From the NCBI GenBank assembly GCA_963766725.1, contig CAVYBK010000011.1, forward strand, positions 1 to 64,000: a DNA stretch of 64,000 nt, written 5' to 3'. This DNA comes from DATEOR01 sp963766725 (GTDB lineage: Bacteria; Actinomycetota; Thermoleophilia; Gaiellales; Gaiellaceae). Positions 33,484 to 43,091 of the stretch are shown here, one piece after another. The notes under the pieces were generated by a model. That model saw only the letters and a program-made list of their open reading frames with translations. It was not told the origin of the DNA and did not search any database. Numbering within the stretch: the first letter of the stretch is position 1; each line of letters opens with the position of its first letter. The translations under genes and the position numbers were made by a program.

Positions 33484-34775
33484 ATGGCCGACCAGCCGCA
33501 GATCACTGCGGGCGCGTACCTGCGCCTCGTCGCCCTCGGCGCCGTGGTGGGCATTCCGGCTGCGCTGGCGGCAGCGCTCTTCCTCGCCCTCGTCCACGAC
33601 ATCGAGCAGCTGGCTCTGGCACGACCTTCCCGAAGCGCTCGGTCATTCGGGTCCGCCCTGGTACCTGGTCATCGGGCTGCCCGCAGTCGGCGGCGTGATC
33701 GTCGCACTCGTCCGGCTGCTTCTGCCCGGGGACGGAGGCCACCGCCCGCTCGACGGGCTCGCGATGGGAGCCACGCCGCTGGCCTACGGCCCAGGCATCG
33801 CCCTCGCGGGCCTCGGCACGCTGTCGTTCGGCGCTGTGCTGGGCCCTGAGGGGCCGCTCATCGCGCTCGGATCCGTCGTGGGGATGTCGATGACCCTCTT
33901 CTACCGCGCGAACCAGCGTGAGCAGACGGTGCTTGCGACGGCCGGGTCGTTCTCCGCGATCTCCGCGCTCTTCGGCGGCCCGCTCGTCGGCGGCCTGCTC
34001 ATGGTGGAGGGCGGGCTGGCCATGGGCACGGCCCTCTTGCCCGTGATCCTGCCGGGGTTCGTCGCGTCCGCGGTCGGCTACCTCATCTTCATCGGGCTCG
34101 GCGACTGGGGCGGCCTCGAGGCACAGGGCCTCGTCGTCCCCAATCTGCCCCCGTACAACGGGACGCATCTTGCCGACCTGCTCGTCGCCATCGCGGTGGG
34201 GATCCTCGGCGCTCTCGTCGTCGTCGCGGCCCGCCGCCTCGCCGGCCCCCTCGACGCCCGCGCACGCCGGCGAGCCGACCTCCCCATCGTCCTGGTCGGC
34301 GGAGGGCTCGCGGTCGGCCTGCTCGCCCAGACCGCCGACTGGCTCGGCGCGGATTCGCAGGACGTGCTCTTCTCGGGCCAGGCGTCCGTTCCCGCACCTC
34401 GTGGCATCGGACTCGACGAAGATCGTCCTCATCCTCTTCGTCGCGAAGGCGATCGCGTATGCCGTCAGCCTCGGGTGCGGCTTTCGCGGCGGCCCCGTCT
34501 TCCCCGCAATCTTCCTGGGGATCGCACTGGCGACGTTCACGAGCGTGTGGTTCGACGTCTCCCCCACCCTCGCCGTCGCAGTGGGAGCTGCGGCGGGAAC
34601 GGCAGCCGTCACCCGGCTCCTCGTCACGTCGTCCCTCTTCGCCACGCTGCTCGTGGGGCCGCAGGGGACGGACGCCGTGCCCGCCGCCGTGCTCGCAGCC
34701 TGCGCGGCCTGGCTCGTGATTCAGGCGGTCGACCGACGCAAGGCGGCATCGGCGACCCTCGACGTCGTCAGCTGA
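33484..34775 (+). CDS. ClC-family chloride channel/transporter (two frameshifts)
   Basis: About 429 residues after removing two extra bases: C near 33610 (restoring a TGG CTC TGG CAC reading, WLWHDLPEALG) and one C of CCC at 34391-34393 (restoring SVPHLVASDSTK). Selectivity-filter motifs are partly visible: GPEGPLIALG (GxExP) and GFRGGPVFPAIFLG (GxFxP), while the first GSGIP motif is replaced around YGPGIALAG. Ten or more transmembrane helices. Exchanges or conducts anions across the membrane. The corrected length 1290 bases is a multiple of three, which supports both corrections. Confidence 0.85.
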
Positions 34776-35229
34776 GCCGGCGCTCGAGACCGTCGATCGA
34801 GGCTCGGATCTCGCCGAGGGTCTCGATCAGACGCTGAAGGTCCTGTATTTCCTGCGCGCGCTCCTCCTCGTGCCGCTTGTCCTGCGAGCGTTGGATGACC
34901 GCGCTCGTCACACCCGCTGTGAGGAACGAGATGAACGAGACCCCGAGCACCATCTCGATCCCGCCGATGACCTTCCCCGTGGTACTGGCCGGGACGACGT
35001 CTCCGTAGCCGACGGTCGTCACGGTCTGGAGCGCCCACCAGACGGCCTGGCCGAAGGACGGGAAGCTGTCCTCGTCGAGGAAGCGGATGGCGACAGCTCC
35101 CGCGAAGGCAAGCCCGACGAACGTCGTCGCCAGGGCAAGCGTGATCGAGCGCGCATTGGCGATCTTCCTGATACGCCGCTCGATGAGCGCGGGGCTTTCG
35201 GTGCGGTGTTTGGGCGAGCCTTGGGTCAT
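34768..35229 (-). CDS. Two-TM potassium channel
   Basis: 153 residues from ATG 35229. Two transmembrane helices (about 28-48 and 82-105) flank a pore loop with the selectivity filter TVTTVGYGD. The C-terminal 45 residues form a coiled coil (EEERAQEIQDLQRLIETLGE) that may tetramerise. No RCK/TrkA-N domain. Convergent with the ClC gene (8-base overlap). Confidence 0.9.
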   Translation of the reverse strand: MTQGSPKHRTESPALIERRIRKIANARSITLALATTFVGLAFAGAVAIRFLDEDSFPSFGQAVWWALQTVTTVGYGDVVPASTTGKVIGGIEMVLGVSFISFLTAGVTSAVIQRSQDKRHEEERAQEIQDLQRLIETLGEIRASIDGLERRLS

Positions 35230-35295
35230 CCGGGGCACAATTCGACGGTCAGGCCCCGTCCCCTGGCTGGCGGAAGGCGTTTCTCGCGGTTCGAG

Positions 35296-35321
35296 AAAGG
35301 CCCTCTTGGCAGGGCCTTTCC
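35296..35321 (-). terminator. Terminator behind tRNA-Pro
   Basis: AAAGGCCCT (35296-35304) and AGGGCCTTT (35311-35319) form a 9-bp stem with loop CTTGGC; on the minus strand the stem ends in TTTCTC. Lies 6 bases beyond the tRNA 3' end. Confidence 0.75.
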
Positions 35322-35326
35322 TTCGA

Positions 35327-35401
35327 TCGGGGCGCCGAGATTTGAACTCGGGACCTCTAGTCCCCCAGACTAGCGCGCTAACCAGGCTGCGCCACGCCCC
35401 G
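35327..35401 (-). tRNA. tRNA-Pro (anticodon GGG)
   Basis: 75 bases folding into a full cloverleaf: acceptor CGGGGCG/CGCCCCG, D stem GCGC/GCGC with AGCCTGGTTA loop, anticodon stem CTAGT/ACTAG with loop CTGGGGG, T stem CCGAG/CTCGG with TTCAAAT, discriminator A. CCA is not encoded. C1-G72 is typical of tRNA-Pro. About 1.7 kb from proS. Confidence 0.97.
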
Positions 35402-35437
35402 TGCCCGGCAACGATAGCGGATGCCCCACGTATCCTC

Positions 35438-36853
35438 GTGAGCACGGACGCATCGCCCCACCCCACTCCAGGCCTCGACGACCCCGGGGCCGTTTCGACG
35501 CTGGGCACGCTGCTCGTCGCGGCCGGCTACACCGCCGACGGCCTGAAGGAGCGGCTCGGCGTCGACGGCGAGCTCCACGCTCGCGCCTCCGACATCCCCG
35601 TTCTCCTTCAGCGTGTCTCCGACGGGAAGCCGGTCGACACCCTGATCAGGCTCTTCTTCCTCGGAGACCAGGTGTCGTGGCAGGACTCCGCGGCGGCGCT
35701 TCCCGGGCTCGACCCGGACCGGCTCGTGGCGGCAGGCGTCCTCGAAGCTCCGGGCGACGACGTGCGCGCGACCGTGCGCCTGGTTCCCCACAAGGACGTC
35801 CTCGTCGCGTACGAGCCCGGCGCCGAGCCGCCGGAGGGATCCCACCTCCTCGCGAACATGACGGTCCGCATGCACTTCGTCTCGGCGCTCCAGGCCGAGG
35901 CCGCGACGGGAATGCACGCACTCCTCGCCGCACGGCACACGGACCGTGCAGTCGCGGTCGAGGCGGACGCGCGGGCGTTGACGCTGATCCGGCTCGGCGC
36001 ACTGCTGAACGCGCTCGACAACCTCGAGGCCGTCGAGGGAGAGGATCTCGAGCCGATCGCCGGCCACTCCTACGGCCTGATCGTCGCCGGCCCGCCGCGC
36101 GTCCTCTCGCCGGACGAGGACGATCGCGCCGACACCCGTTGCCGCGAGCTCGTCAAGGAAGTCGCATCGCACCTGAGCGAAGGCGGGTTCGCCCACGTCC
36201 TCGTCACGTGGGTGCTCGGCACGGGCGAAGACTGGTGGGTGCCGCTCGAGCAATGGGTGGCCGGGACGGGGTGCGACGCTCTCCTTCTCCTGGAGGGGGA
36301 GGACGACCCGGCCGGATACGCCGCTGCGCACGCCGACCCGGGCTCACTCGCCCGCTGGACCGGGTTCCTTCGAGATCTCGCTGCGGACAGGGTCGCCTCG
36401 GGTGCGATCGTCCTGCGACGGCGCTCCCGCGGGACGAACTGGGCGCGGCACGAAGTCATCCCGGAGACCGAGATCGGCCCGGCCGGCGACCAGATCGTGC
36501 GCACGTTCGTCAACCATGACCTCCTCGCCTCGCTCCCGACCGAGGACCAGCTCCTCGACGAGGTTCTCGCCGTCGTCGAGCCGCAACGCATCGAGCAGAT
36601 CTGGCGCCACAAGGACGAGGGCCTCGAGCTCGAGAGCGCCCGTGTTCGCCTCGAATGGGGCCTCGGGTTCAGCGTCGGCGTCGACGCGTACACGATCGAG
36701 CTTCTCGCTCGCGTAGACGGGCGCAGACGGCTGCGCGACCTGTTCACCGAGATCGCCCGCGAGTCCCAGCTCGAGGAGGACTCGGTCGCGCGCGCCGGGC
36801 TTCCGGCCGTGCGGCGACTGCTCGAGCTCGGCTTCCTGGCTCGAGCGAGCTAG
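35438..36853 (+). CDS. Methyltransferase-fold protein with degraded SAM site
   Basis: 471 residues from GTG 35438. Layout resembles actinobacterial class I methyltransferases with an extra N-terminal winged-helix-like domain (about 10-125; LLVAAGYTADGLKERLGVDG) and a C-terminal domain (about 300-471). In the Rossmann part, motif I, normally DLGxGxG, reads VSALQAEAATGMHALL, and the catalytic NPPY motif reads AGPPRV, whereas the following AVEADARALTLIRLG helix is conserved. SAM binding is doubtful. Role unknown; possibly a pseudo-enzyme paralogue of an active methyltransferase elsewhere. Confidence 0.7.
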   Translation: MSTDASPHPTPGLDDPGAVSTLGTLLVAAGYTADGLKERLGVDGELHARASDIPVLLQRVSDGKPVDTLIRLFFLGDQVSWQDSAAALPGLDPDRLVAAGVLEAPGDDVRATVRLVPHKDVLVAYEPGAEPPEGSHLLANMTVRMHFVSALQAEAATGMHALLAARHTDRAVAVEADARALTLIRLGALLNALDNLEAVEGEDLEPIAGHSYGLIVAGPPRVLSPDEDDRADTRCRELVKEVASHLSEGGFAHVLVTWVLGTGEDWWVPLEQWVAGTGCDALLLLEGEDDPAGYAAAHADPGSLARWTGFLRDLAADRVASGAIVLRRRSRGTNWARHEVIPETEIGPAGDQIVRTFVNHDLLASLPTEDQLLDEVLAVVEPQRIEQIWRHKDEGLELESARVRLEWGLGFSVGVDAYTIELLARVDGRRRLRDLFTEIARESQLEEDSVARAGLPAVRRLLELGFLARAS

Positions 36854-37149
36854 GCGTTCAGGCGCTTGTACAAACGGTCGACGAGCTCGGGCATGCGCTC
36901 GAGCCGGTCGGTGATGACGCGGATGCGGTACTCGCGGAAGTGCTCCGGCTCGACGCGGAGGGCCTTCGCGAGCGTGGCGATGACGTCGTTGGACGGCACG
37001 GGTCGGTTCCCGTGCACGAGGTGGTTCAGGTACCCGGCGGAGAGGCCCGTCTTCTCGGCGAGGCCGCGGTAGGTCGTCGCCCGCTCGGCCATCAGGGCCT
37101 GGATCGTCTCGCCGAAGGGCTCTTCACTGAACCGCCGCTTACGCGCCAT
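36850..37149 (-). CDS. Xre-family DNA-binding protein
   Basis: 99 residues from ATG 37149, with GGGAGGA 8 bases upstream. HTH_3 domain (about 15-70): TYRGLAEKTGLSAGYLNHLV recognition region. The remaining C-terminus is a charged helix (ITDRLERMPELVDRLYKRL). Overlaps proS by 11 bases and the methyltransferase-like gene by 4. A regulator of unknown targets. Confidence 0.85.
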   Translation of the reverse strand: MARKRRFSEEPFGETIQALMAERATTYRGLAEKTGLSAGYLNHLVHGNRPVPSNDVIATLAKALRVEPEHFREYRIRVITDRLERMPELVDRLYKRLNA

Positions 37150-38827
37150 CGAGCAATCCTCCCACACGAGCGGGAATTTCTCCGACCGGAGCGCGCTCTT
37201 CGGCCCGGCCCTCGCGCACGAGAAGATCGACCTGCCCGTCTTCGAGGGTCTTCTTGCCCACGGTGAGGCGAACCGGGCAGCCGATCAGGTCGGCATCGGC
37301 GAACTTCTCTCCGGGGCGCTCGTCGCGGTCGTCGAGCAGGACAGAGCGTCCTGCCTCTTCGAGAGCGGCCACGATCCCGTCGGCCGTTTCCATCGCCTCC
37401 GCCCCCGCCGCGCCGATCGCCACGACGTGGACGTCGTACGGAGCGACGGAGGCGGGCCAGGAGATCCCGTACTCGTCGTTGTGCTGCTCGACTATCGCGG
37501 CCATGACCCGACCAGGCCCGATGCCGTAGCTGCCGCCGAGCAGCGGCTTCTCCTGACCGTCCTCGTCGAGGAACGTCGCGCCGAGCGGCGCGGAGTAGAA
37601 GCTGCCGAAATTGAAGATGTGACCGACCTCGATCGAGGTCTGGAAGATGAGCGCGCCCCCGCACAACCGGCAGCGGTCGCCTTCGCGCGGCTCGCGCAGA
37701 TCGGCGAATCTCGGCTCGTAGTCGCGGCCCGCCTCGACGCCGCGCAGGTGCCGCCCGTCGTGGTTTGCGCCGGCGACGAACTGCCCTTCGCGGAGCGTCT
37801 CGTCGGCGATCACCTCGCCCGAGAAGCCGACGGGGCCGAGCGACCCGCCGCCCGCGCCGAACGCCGCTCTGATCTCGTCGTCCGTCGCCGGACGCGATGC
37901 GCCGGGCAGCGCGTCGTAGAGCTTCGTCTCGCTGAGCCGGTCGTCGCCGCGGACGAGCGCGAGCACGAGGGTGCCGTCCGGCTTGACCACCGGCATCGCC
38001 TTCGAGGTCGCCGACGGGTCGATCCCGAGGAGCTCGGCCAGCCCCTCGATCGTCGTCACTCCGGGCGTCTCGATCTCCTCTGGCGCGCCGAGCGGATCGG
38101 GCAGGACGGCGGCGCTCGGAACCGCCTCCGCCACCTCGAGGTCGCCCGCGTAGTCGCCGTTCTCACACCGGACGAGCGTGTTCTCACCCGAGCCGGACGG
38201 CGCCAGGAAGTCGATGCTGAACTTGCCGCCCATGATCCCGCTCTCCGCCTGGACGTCGTACGTCTCCAGCGCGCAGCGGGCGAAGATCTTCTTGTACGCG
38301 TCGCGGTTGGCCTCGAAGCTCGCGCGCACGCCCTCCTCGTCACGGTCGAACGAGTAGGCGTCCTTCATGATGAACTCGCGGACCCGCAGGAGTCCTCCGC
38401 GCGGACGCGGCTCGTCGCGATCCTTCGTCTGGAAGTGGTACCAGAGCTGCGGCAGATCGCGGTAGCTCTGGAGCTCGCGCGCGTGGAACGTGACCGTCTC
38501 CTCGTGGGTCAGCGGCAGGATGAAGTCTCGACCGGTCCGATCCTTCACACGGAAGATCTCCGGAATCGCCAGACGGCCCGTTGTCTCCCAGAGCTCGGCG
38601 GGAGTGAGGACGGGCATCAGCATCTCCTGGCCGCCGATCGCGTCCATCTCCTCGCGGATGATCTGCTCGATCTTCCGGTGGACGCGCCAGCCGAGCGGTG
38701 TGAACGACCAGAGGCCCGCCGAGACCTGGCGGATGAAGCCTCCGCGGACGAGCAGCTTGTGGCTCACCGCTTCGGCATCGCCCGGATCCTCCCGGAGGGT
38801 CGGGATGAAGAGCTGGGAGGCTCGCAT
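37139..38827 (-). CDS. proS: Prolyl-tRNA synthetase
   Basis: 562 residues, normal for the bacterial-type enzyme. Class II motifs: GLWSFTPLGWRVHRKIE (motif 1), REFIMKDAYSFDRDEEG (motif 2) and GSYGIGPGRVMAAIVE (motif 3). An INS/YbaK-type editing insertion lies at about 215-375 (LGIDPSATSKAMPVV). The C-terminal anticodon-binding domain starts near 465. A CxxC pair (CRLCG, about 398) is present. ATG 38827 with AGAGG nearby; 8 bases after ispG. Confidence 0.97.
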   Translation of the reverse strand: MRASQLFIPTLREDPGDAEAVSHKLLVRGGFIRQVSAGLWSFTPLGWRVHRKIEQIIREEMDAIGGQEMLMPVLTPAELWETTGRLAIPEIFRVKDRTGRDFILPLTHEETVTFHARELQSYRDLPQLWYHFQTKDRDEPRPRGGLLRVREFIMKDAYSFDRDEEGVRASFEANRDAYKKIFARCALETYDVQAESGIMGGKFSIDFLAPSGSGENTLVRCENGDYAGDLEVAEAVPSAAVLPDPLGAPEEIETPGVTTIEGLAELLGIDPSATSKAMPVVKPDGTLVLALVRGDDRLSETKLYDALPGASRPATDDEIRAAFGAGGGSLGPVGFSGEVIADETLREGQFVAGANHDGRHLRGVEAGRDYEPRFADLREPREGDRCRLCGGALIFQTSIEVGHIFNFGSFYSAPLGATFLDEDGQEKPLLGGSYGIGPGRVMAAIVEQHNDEYGISWPASVAPYDVHVVAIGAAGAEAMETADGIVAALEEAGRSVLLDDRDERPGEKFADADLIGCPVRLTVGKKTLEDGQVDLLVREGRAEERAPVGEIPARVGGLLDGA

Positions 38828-38835
38828 CGCCTCTG

Positions 38836-39966
38836 CTATGACGGGCGCTGGGCCGCTTCGGCCATGAGGAGTGCGGCGGGCTTCGCCAGCTTGAGCCGCT
38901 TCGGTCGCTCCATGCCGCCGGCGATCCACGTGTCGATCTCGTGGAAGAGCTCGTCGACGAGGATGTCGGAGGAGACCTTCTTCAGCACGCGCCCGTGGGC
39001 GTAGATGAAGCCGGTGTCGCGGCCGCCGGCGATCCCGAAGTCGGCGTCCCCGGCCTCCCCCGGCCCGTTCACCGCGCAGCCCATGACGGCGACCTCGAAC
39101 GCCTGCGGGTAGCTCTTCAGGCGCTCCTCGACGGCCTCGGCGAGGTTCCAGACGCCGACGTTGTCGCGGCCGCACGACGGGCAGGCGATCATCACGGGCC
39201 CGCGCTCGCGCAGGCCGAGCGCCTTCAGGATCTCCCAGGCGACCTTGACCTCTTCCACGGGGTCGGCGGTCAGGGAGATCCGGATCGTGTCGCCGATGCC
39301 GTCCATGAGAAGCGAGCCCACGCCGATCGCGCTCTTGATCGAGCCGGTGGAGATTGGGCCGGCCTCCGTCACGCCCAGGTGGAGCGGGTAGGGGACGCGC
39401 TCCGAGAGCATCCGGTAGGCGCGGATCATCGTCGGCACCGAGCTCGACTTCACCGAGATCTTGAAGTCGTAGTAGTCCATGGACTCGAGCAGGCGCACCT
39501 GTTCGAGCGCCTCCTCGACGAGGGCGTCGGCCGTGTCCCGCTGCGCCAGCTCGAGGAGGTGCTTCGGGAGCGATCCCGAGTTCGCGCCGATGCGCATCGG
39601 GATCCCCTTTGCCTTGGCGGCCTCGACGACGCTCGCGACCTTGTCCGGCCCGCCGATGTTCCCCGGGTTGATCCGCACCGCGGCCACGCCCGCGTCGATC
39701 GCCCTGAGGGCGAGCGAGGCGTTGAAGTGGATGTCGGCGATGATCGGCACCGGGCTCAGGTAGACGAGCTTCGAGAGTGCGTCGGCGTCCTCGGACTTCG
39801 GCACTGCGACGCGCACGATCTCGCAGCCCGCGGAGGCGAGGTCGGCGATCTGCGCCATCGTGGCATCGACGTCGTACGTCTTCGTCAGGGTCATCGACTG
39901 CACGACGACGGGCGCGCCGCCGCCGATCGCGACGCCGCCGACATGGATCTGGCGTTCGCTCGCCAT
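38836..39966 (-). CDS. ispG: 4-hydroxy-3-methylbut-2-enyl diphosphate synthase
   Basis: 376 residues. TIM barrel (VQSMTLTKTYDVDAT; INPGNIGG; MRIGANSGSL) followed by the 4Fe-4S domain with CPSCGR and GCAVNGPGEA, the cluster ligands plus catalytic Glu. Converts MEcPP to HMBPP in the MEP isoprenoid pathway. Lies in the dxr - M50 - ispG order found in many bacteria. Confidence 0.97.
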   Translation of the reverse strand: MASERQIHVGGVAIGGGAPVVVQSMTLTKTYDVDATMAQIADLASAGCEIVRVAVPKSEDADALSKLVYLSPVPIIADIHFNASLALRAIDAGVAAVRINPGNIGGPDKVASVVEAAKAKGIPMRIGANSGSLPKHLLELAQRDTADALVEEALEQVRLLESMDYYDFKISVKSSSVPTMIRAYRMLSERVPYPLHLGVTEAGPISTGSIKSAIGVGSLLMDGIGDTIRISLTADPVEEVKVAWEILKALGLRERGPVMIACPSCGRDNVGVWNLAEAVEERLKSYPQAFEVAVMGCAVNGPGEAGDADFGIAGGRDTGFIYAHGRVLKKVSSDILVDELFHEIDTWIAGGMERPKRLKLAKPAALLMAEAAQRPS

Positions 39967-39988
39967 CGGGGAAAGTCTAACGGCCTTC

Positions 39989-41206
39989 CTAGCCGCCTCT
40001 GATGCGGTTCACGTCGTTCGTGAGCCCGATGAAGAAGAGGAAAAGGACGATGAGGATGCCGATCGCAGAAGCGCGTTCGTAGGCAGCACGCGGGATCGCG
40101 CGGCCGCGGACTCCCTCCGCGAGCGAGAAGGCGATGTGCCCGCCGTCGAGCGGCAGGAGCGGCAGGAGATTGAGGAGGGCGAGCGAGAGCGAGATGAGCG
40201 CCAGGATGCCGAGGTACTCGCGGAAGCCGGCCTCGAGGGTCTCGCTCGATGCCTGGACGATGCCGACCGGGCTCGCGACCTCCTTTCGGCCCTCTCCGGT
40301 GACGATCCGCCCGAGCGAGGAGCCGATCGCGCTCGTCGCCTCCCAGGTCCTTTCGCCTGCGAGCTTGAGCGCGTCCCACGGGCCGTAGCTCTCATAGATG
40401 ACGCCGAGGGTGAAGCCGAGCCGGTAGGCGCCCTCGATCAGGCGCGGGCGAGCCTGCACGGTGACCTCCTTGCCGCCGCGCTCGACGGTGACGCTGACCG
40501 GCTCGCCGTTGCTCGCGCGGATCTTCTCCGAGATCTGATCGCCCTCGACCGGCTGGCCGTTGATCGCGACGATGGTGTCGCCCGCGCGGACGATCTCCGC
40601 AGCAGGCGTACCCGAATCGACCGTGGCGATCGTCCGGTCGACCTTGGACGGGACGCCGAGCATGAAGACGACCGCCAGGAGGACGATGGCGAAGACGAGG
40701 TTCGTGAGCGGGCCTGCGGCAATGACGGTGACCCGCTTCCAGACGGGCGCCCGCCAGTAGGCGTCGTCGGCGACTGCATCGTCCGTGTCCGTAAGGCCGC
40801 GCTCGGCCGACTTGCGCGCAGGATCGCTCAAGTCCGAGCGCTCAACCGCGGCGCGGAGGTCACCGAGCCCTGTGCGCGCGTCCTGGAGCCTCTCCTCGTC
40901 GAGCGCAGTCGCCACCGGCTCGAGATGCGCCGCGAGCCACGGCGCCTCGTCGATCGCCGGGCCGAACTGGCCCTCGAGGTCGGCGCCCGCCGGCTTGTGC
41001 ATCCCCGGGATCTTCACGTAGCCGCCGAGCGGGATCGCGCCGATCCCGTACTCGATCCCTTTCCGCTGCCACTTCACGATCGCGGGCGGGAAGAAGATGT
41101 AGAAGCGCCTGGGCCGCATCTTCACGGCGAGCGCGGTGAAGAAGTGGCCCGCCTCGTGAATGAGGATGAGGAAGGCGAGGCCCCCGATGGCGACGAAGAT
41201 GTTCAT
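39989..41206 (-). CDS. rseP: RseP-like M50 site-2 protease
   Basis: 405 residues. HEAGH zinc motif in the first transmembrane helix (about 17-21), GGYVKIPGM after it, a PDZ domain (about 195-275; GTPAAEIVRAGDTIVAINGQ) and the second active-site helix with LPLDGGHI (Asp ligand, about 355). Cleaves membrane-embedded substrates, typically anti-sigma factors or signal-peptide remnants. An insertion of about 75 residues before the second helix (about 75-150) is longer than in E. coli RseP. Confidence 0.93.
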   Translation of the reverse strand: MNIFVAIGGLAFLILIHEAGHFFTALAVKMRPRRFYIFFPPAIVKWQRKGIEYGIGAIPLGGYVKIPGMHKPAGADLEGQFGPAIDEAPWLAAHLEPVATALDEERLQDARTGLGDLRAAVERSDLSDPARKSAERGLTDTDDAVADDAYWRAPVWKRVTVIAAGPLTNLVFAIVLLAVVFMLGVPSKVDRTIATVDSGTPAAEIVRAGDTIVAINGQPVEGDQISEKIRASNGEPVSVTVERGGKEVTVQARPRLIEGAYRLGFTLGVIYESYGPWDALKLAGERTWEATSAIGSSLGRIVTGEGRKEVASPVGIVQASSETLEAGFREYLGILALISLSLALLNLLPLLPLDGGHIAFSLAEGVRGRAIPRAAYERASAIGILIVLFLFFIGLTNDVNRIRGG

Positions 41207-41212
41207 CGACCC

Positions 41213-42280
41213 CTAGTGAACCAACTCACGGGTGAGCGCCGCCGCAGTCTTCCGCGCCTCGGCGTCCATGGCGACGAGCTCGTCGAGGTCGTGTGCCGCG
41301 GCGGTGTCGGTCGCGTTCAGCGTTCCCTCGACGACCTCTGCGATCCCGAGGAAGGGCAGGCGCCCGTCCAGGAACGCGGCGACGGCGACCTCGTTGGCGG
41401 CGTTCAGGACGCACGGAGCGGTGCGCCCGGCCTCACCGGCCGCCCGCGCCAGCGCGAGGCACGGGAACGCCTCCTCGTCCGGGGCGGTGAACTCGAGGAT
41501 CAGCCCCGCGGCCAGGTCGAGCGGCTCGATCGGGGTCTCCGCGCGGTCCGGGAACGTAAGCGCGTACGAGATCGGCACCCGCATGTCCGGGTAGCCGAGG
41601 TGGGCGAGCGCCGCGCCGTCGCGCAGCCGGACCAGAGCATGGACGACCGACGTCGGGTGCACGACGACCTCGATCCGCTGATAAGGAAGGTCGAAGAGGA
41701 AGTGCGCCTCGATGAGCTCGAGGCCCTTGTTCATGAGCGTCGCCGAGTCGACGGTGATCTTCGGGCCCATGTTCCAGGTCGGGTGCGCGAGCGCCTCGCC
41801 CGCGCTGACTCCCGAAAGGTCGAGGCGGTTGCGACCACGGAAGGGCCCTCCGGACGCGGTCAGGACGAGGGAGTGAACCGTCTCGAGCTCGCGTCCTTCA
41901 AGTAGCTGGAAGGCGGCGGAGTGCTCCGAGTCGACAGGCAGGATCCGCCCTCCCCCCTTCTTCCATGCGGCCGTCGCGAGCTCACCGCCGGCGACGAGGC
42001 TCTCCTTGTTGGCGAGCGCGAGGTCGACTCCGTGCTCGAGTGCCCAGAACGTTGCCGGCAGCCCTGCGAAGCCGACGACCGCGTTGAGGACGACATCCGG
42101 CTCCGCGCGGTCGAGGAGCTCTGTCAGGTCGCCGCCGACCTGAGTCAGCGGGGCAAGGCCCTCGATGTCCTGGGCTCCGGACGCGGCGGCCACGAGCTCG
42201 AGCTCGGGATGGGCGCCGATGATCTCGAGCGCCTGCGTGCCGATCGACCCTGTCGCTCCGAGGAGCGCGACGCGCTTCAT
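41213..42280 (-). CDS. dxr: 1-deoxy-D-xylulose 5-phosphate reductoisomerase
   Basis: 355 residues, about 35 shorter than usual, the loss lying in the N-terminal Rossmann part after VAAASGAQ. Key features: GATGSIGTQ (NADPH), LANKESLVAGG, PVDSEHSA (metal ligands Asp, Glu), TASGGPFRG flexible loop and MGPKITVDSATLMNKGLE. Commits DXP to MEP in isoprenoid synthesis. Confidence 0.96.
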   Translation of the reverse strand: MKRVALLGATGSIGTQALEIIGAHPELELVAAASGAQDIEGLAPLTQVGGDLTELLDRAEPDVVLNAVVGFAGLPATFWALEHGVDLALANKESLVAGGELATAAWKKGGGRILPVDSEHSAAFQLLEGRELETVHSLVLTASGGPFRGRNRLDLSGVSAGEALAHPTWNMGPKITVDSATLMNKGLELIEAHFLFDLPYQRIEVVVHPTSVVHALVRLRDGAALAHLGYPDMRVPISYALTFPDRAETPIEPLDLAAGLILEFTAPDEEAFPCLALARAAGEAGRTAPCVLNAANEVAVAAFLDGRLPFLGIAEVVEGTLNATDTAAAHDLDELVAMDAEARKTAAALTRELVH

Positions 42281-42290
42281 GCCGAAGAGT

Positions 42291-43091
42291 CTAGGACTGC
42301 CCCAGGGCGAGGATGGTGAAGTAGGCCGCCGGCGCCGCAAAAAGCAGCGAGTCGACCCGGTCGAGGACGCCGCCGTGCCCGAGCAGGAGGCGGCCGGTGT
42401 CCTTCGTCCCGAGGTCGCGTTTCACGAGCGACTCGAAGAGGTCGCCCAGGGTCGCTGAGGCCACGATCACCGCCCCGAGCGCAAGCGCGCGCCACGTATC
42501 GTCGAAGACCGCTTCCTTGTACAGCGCAACGAACGTCGTGAGGACGCCGGCGACCGCGCCCACGACGAAGCCCTCCCACGTCTTCCCCGGCGAGACGACC
42601 GGCGACATCTTGTGCCGGCCGGCGATCCGCCCGCCGACGTAGGCGAACGTGTCCGTGACGAAGACCGTGAGCAGGAGCGTGATCAGCGCGAGGCGCCCGT
42701 AGGTGTCGAGCTCGCGGACGAGGAGCAGGTGGCCGAGTCCGAGGCCGATCCAGGCCGCGCCGAAGACCGTCGTTGCGATCGCCACGGTCGTCGACTGCCG
42801 CGTCTCGGACACGGCGGCGAAGACGAAGCTGAGGACGAACGTGAGCAGGAAGCCCGCGAGCATCCAGGCCGGGCCGGAGACCTCGGCCCCGAAGAACGCC
42901 GCGAGCGCACCGCCGTAACCGGCGAGAACGAGCGGACGCAGCGGTCTCGCCAGCCGGTAGAACTCGTGCAGGGCGATCAGGCCTCCCAGCGCGACGAGCG
43001 CGAAGAGAAACCAGCCCCCGAGATACGCGCTGCCGAGGACGATCGGGAGGCCGGCCGCCACGATGGCGAGCCGCGAGATCAGGGGGCTCAT
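42291..43091 (-). CDS. cdsA: Phosphatidate cytidylyltransferase
   Basis: 266 residues with about eight transmembrane helices and the C-terminal CDS signature: SLVKRDLGTKDTGRLLLGHG followed by GVLDRVDSL. Makes CDP-diacylglycerol, the substrate of PgsA encoded at 23.3 kb. Overlaps uppS by 4 bases. Confidence 0.95.
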   Translation of the reverse strand: MSPLISRLAIVAAGLPIVLGSAYLGGWFLFALVALGGLIALHEFYRLARPLRPLVLAGYGGALAAFFGAEVSGPAWMLAGFLLTFVLSFVFAAVSETRQSTTVAIATTVFGAAWIGLGLGHLLLVRELDTYGRLALITLLLTVFVTDTFAYVGGRIAGRHKMSPVVSPGKTWEGFVVGAVAGVLTTFVALYKEAVFDDTWRALALGAVIVASATLGDLFESLVKRDLGTKDTGRLLLGHGGVLDRVDSLLFAAPAAYFTILALGQS

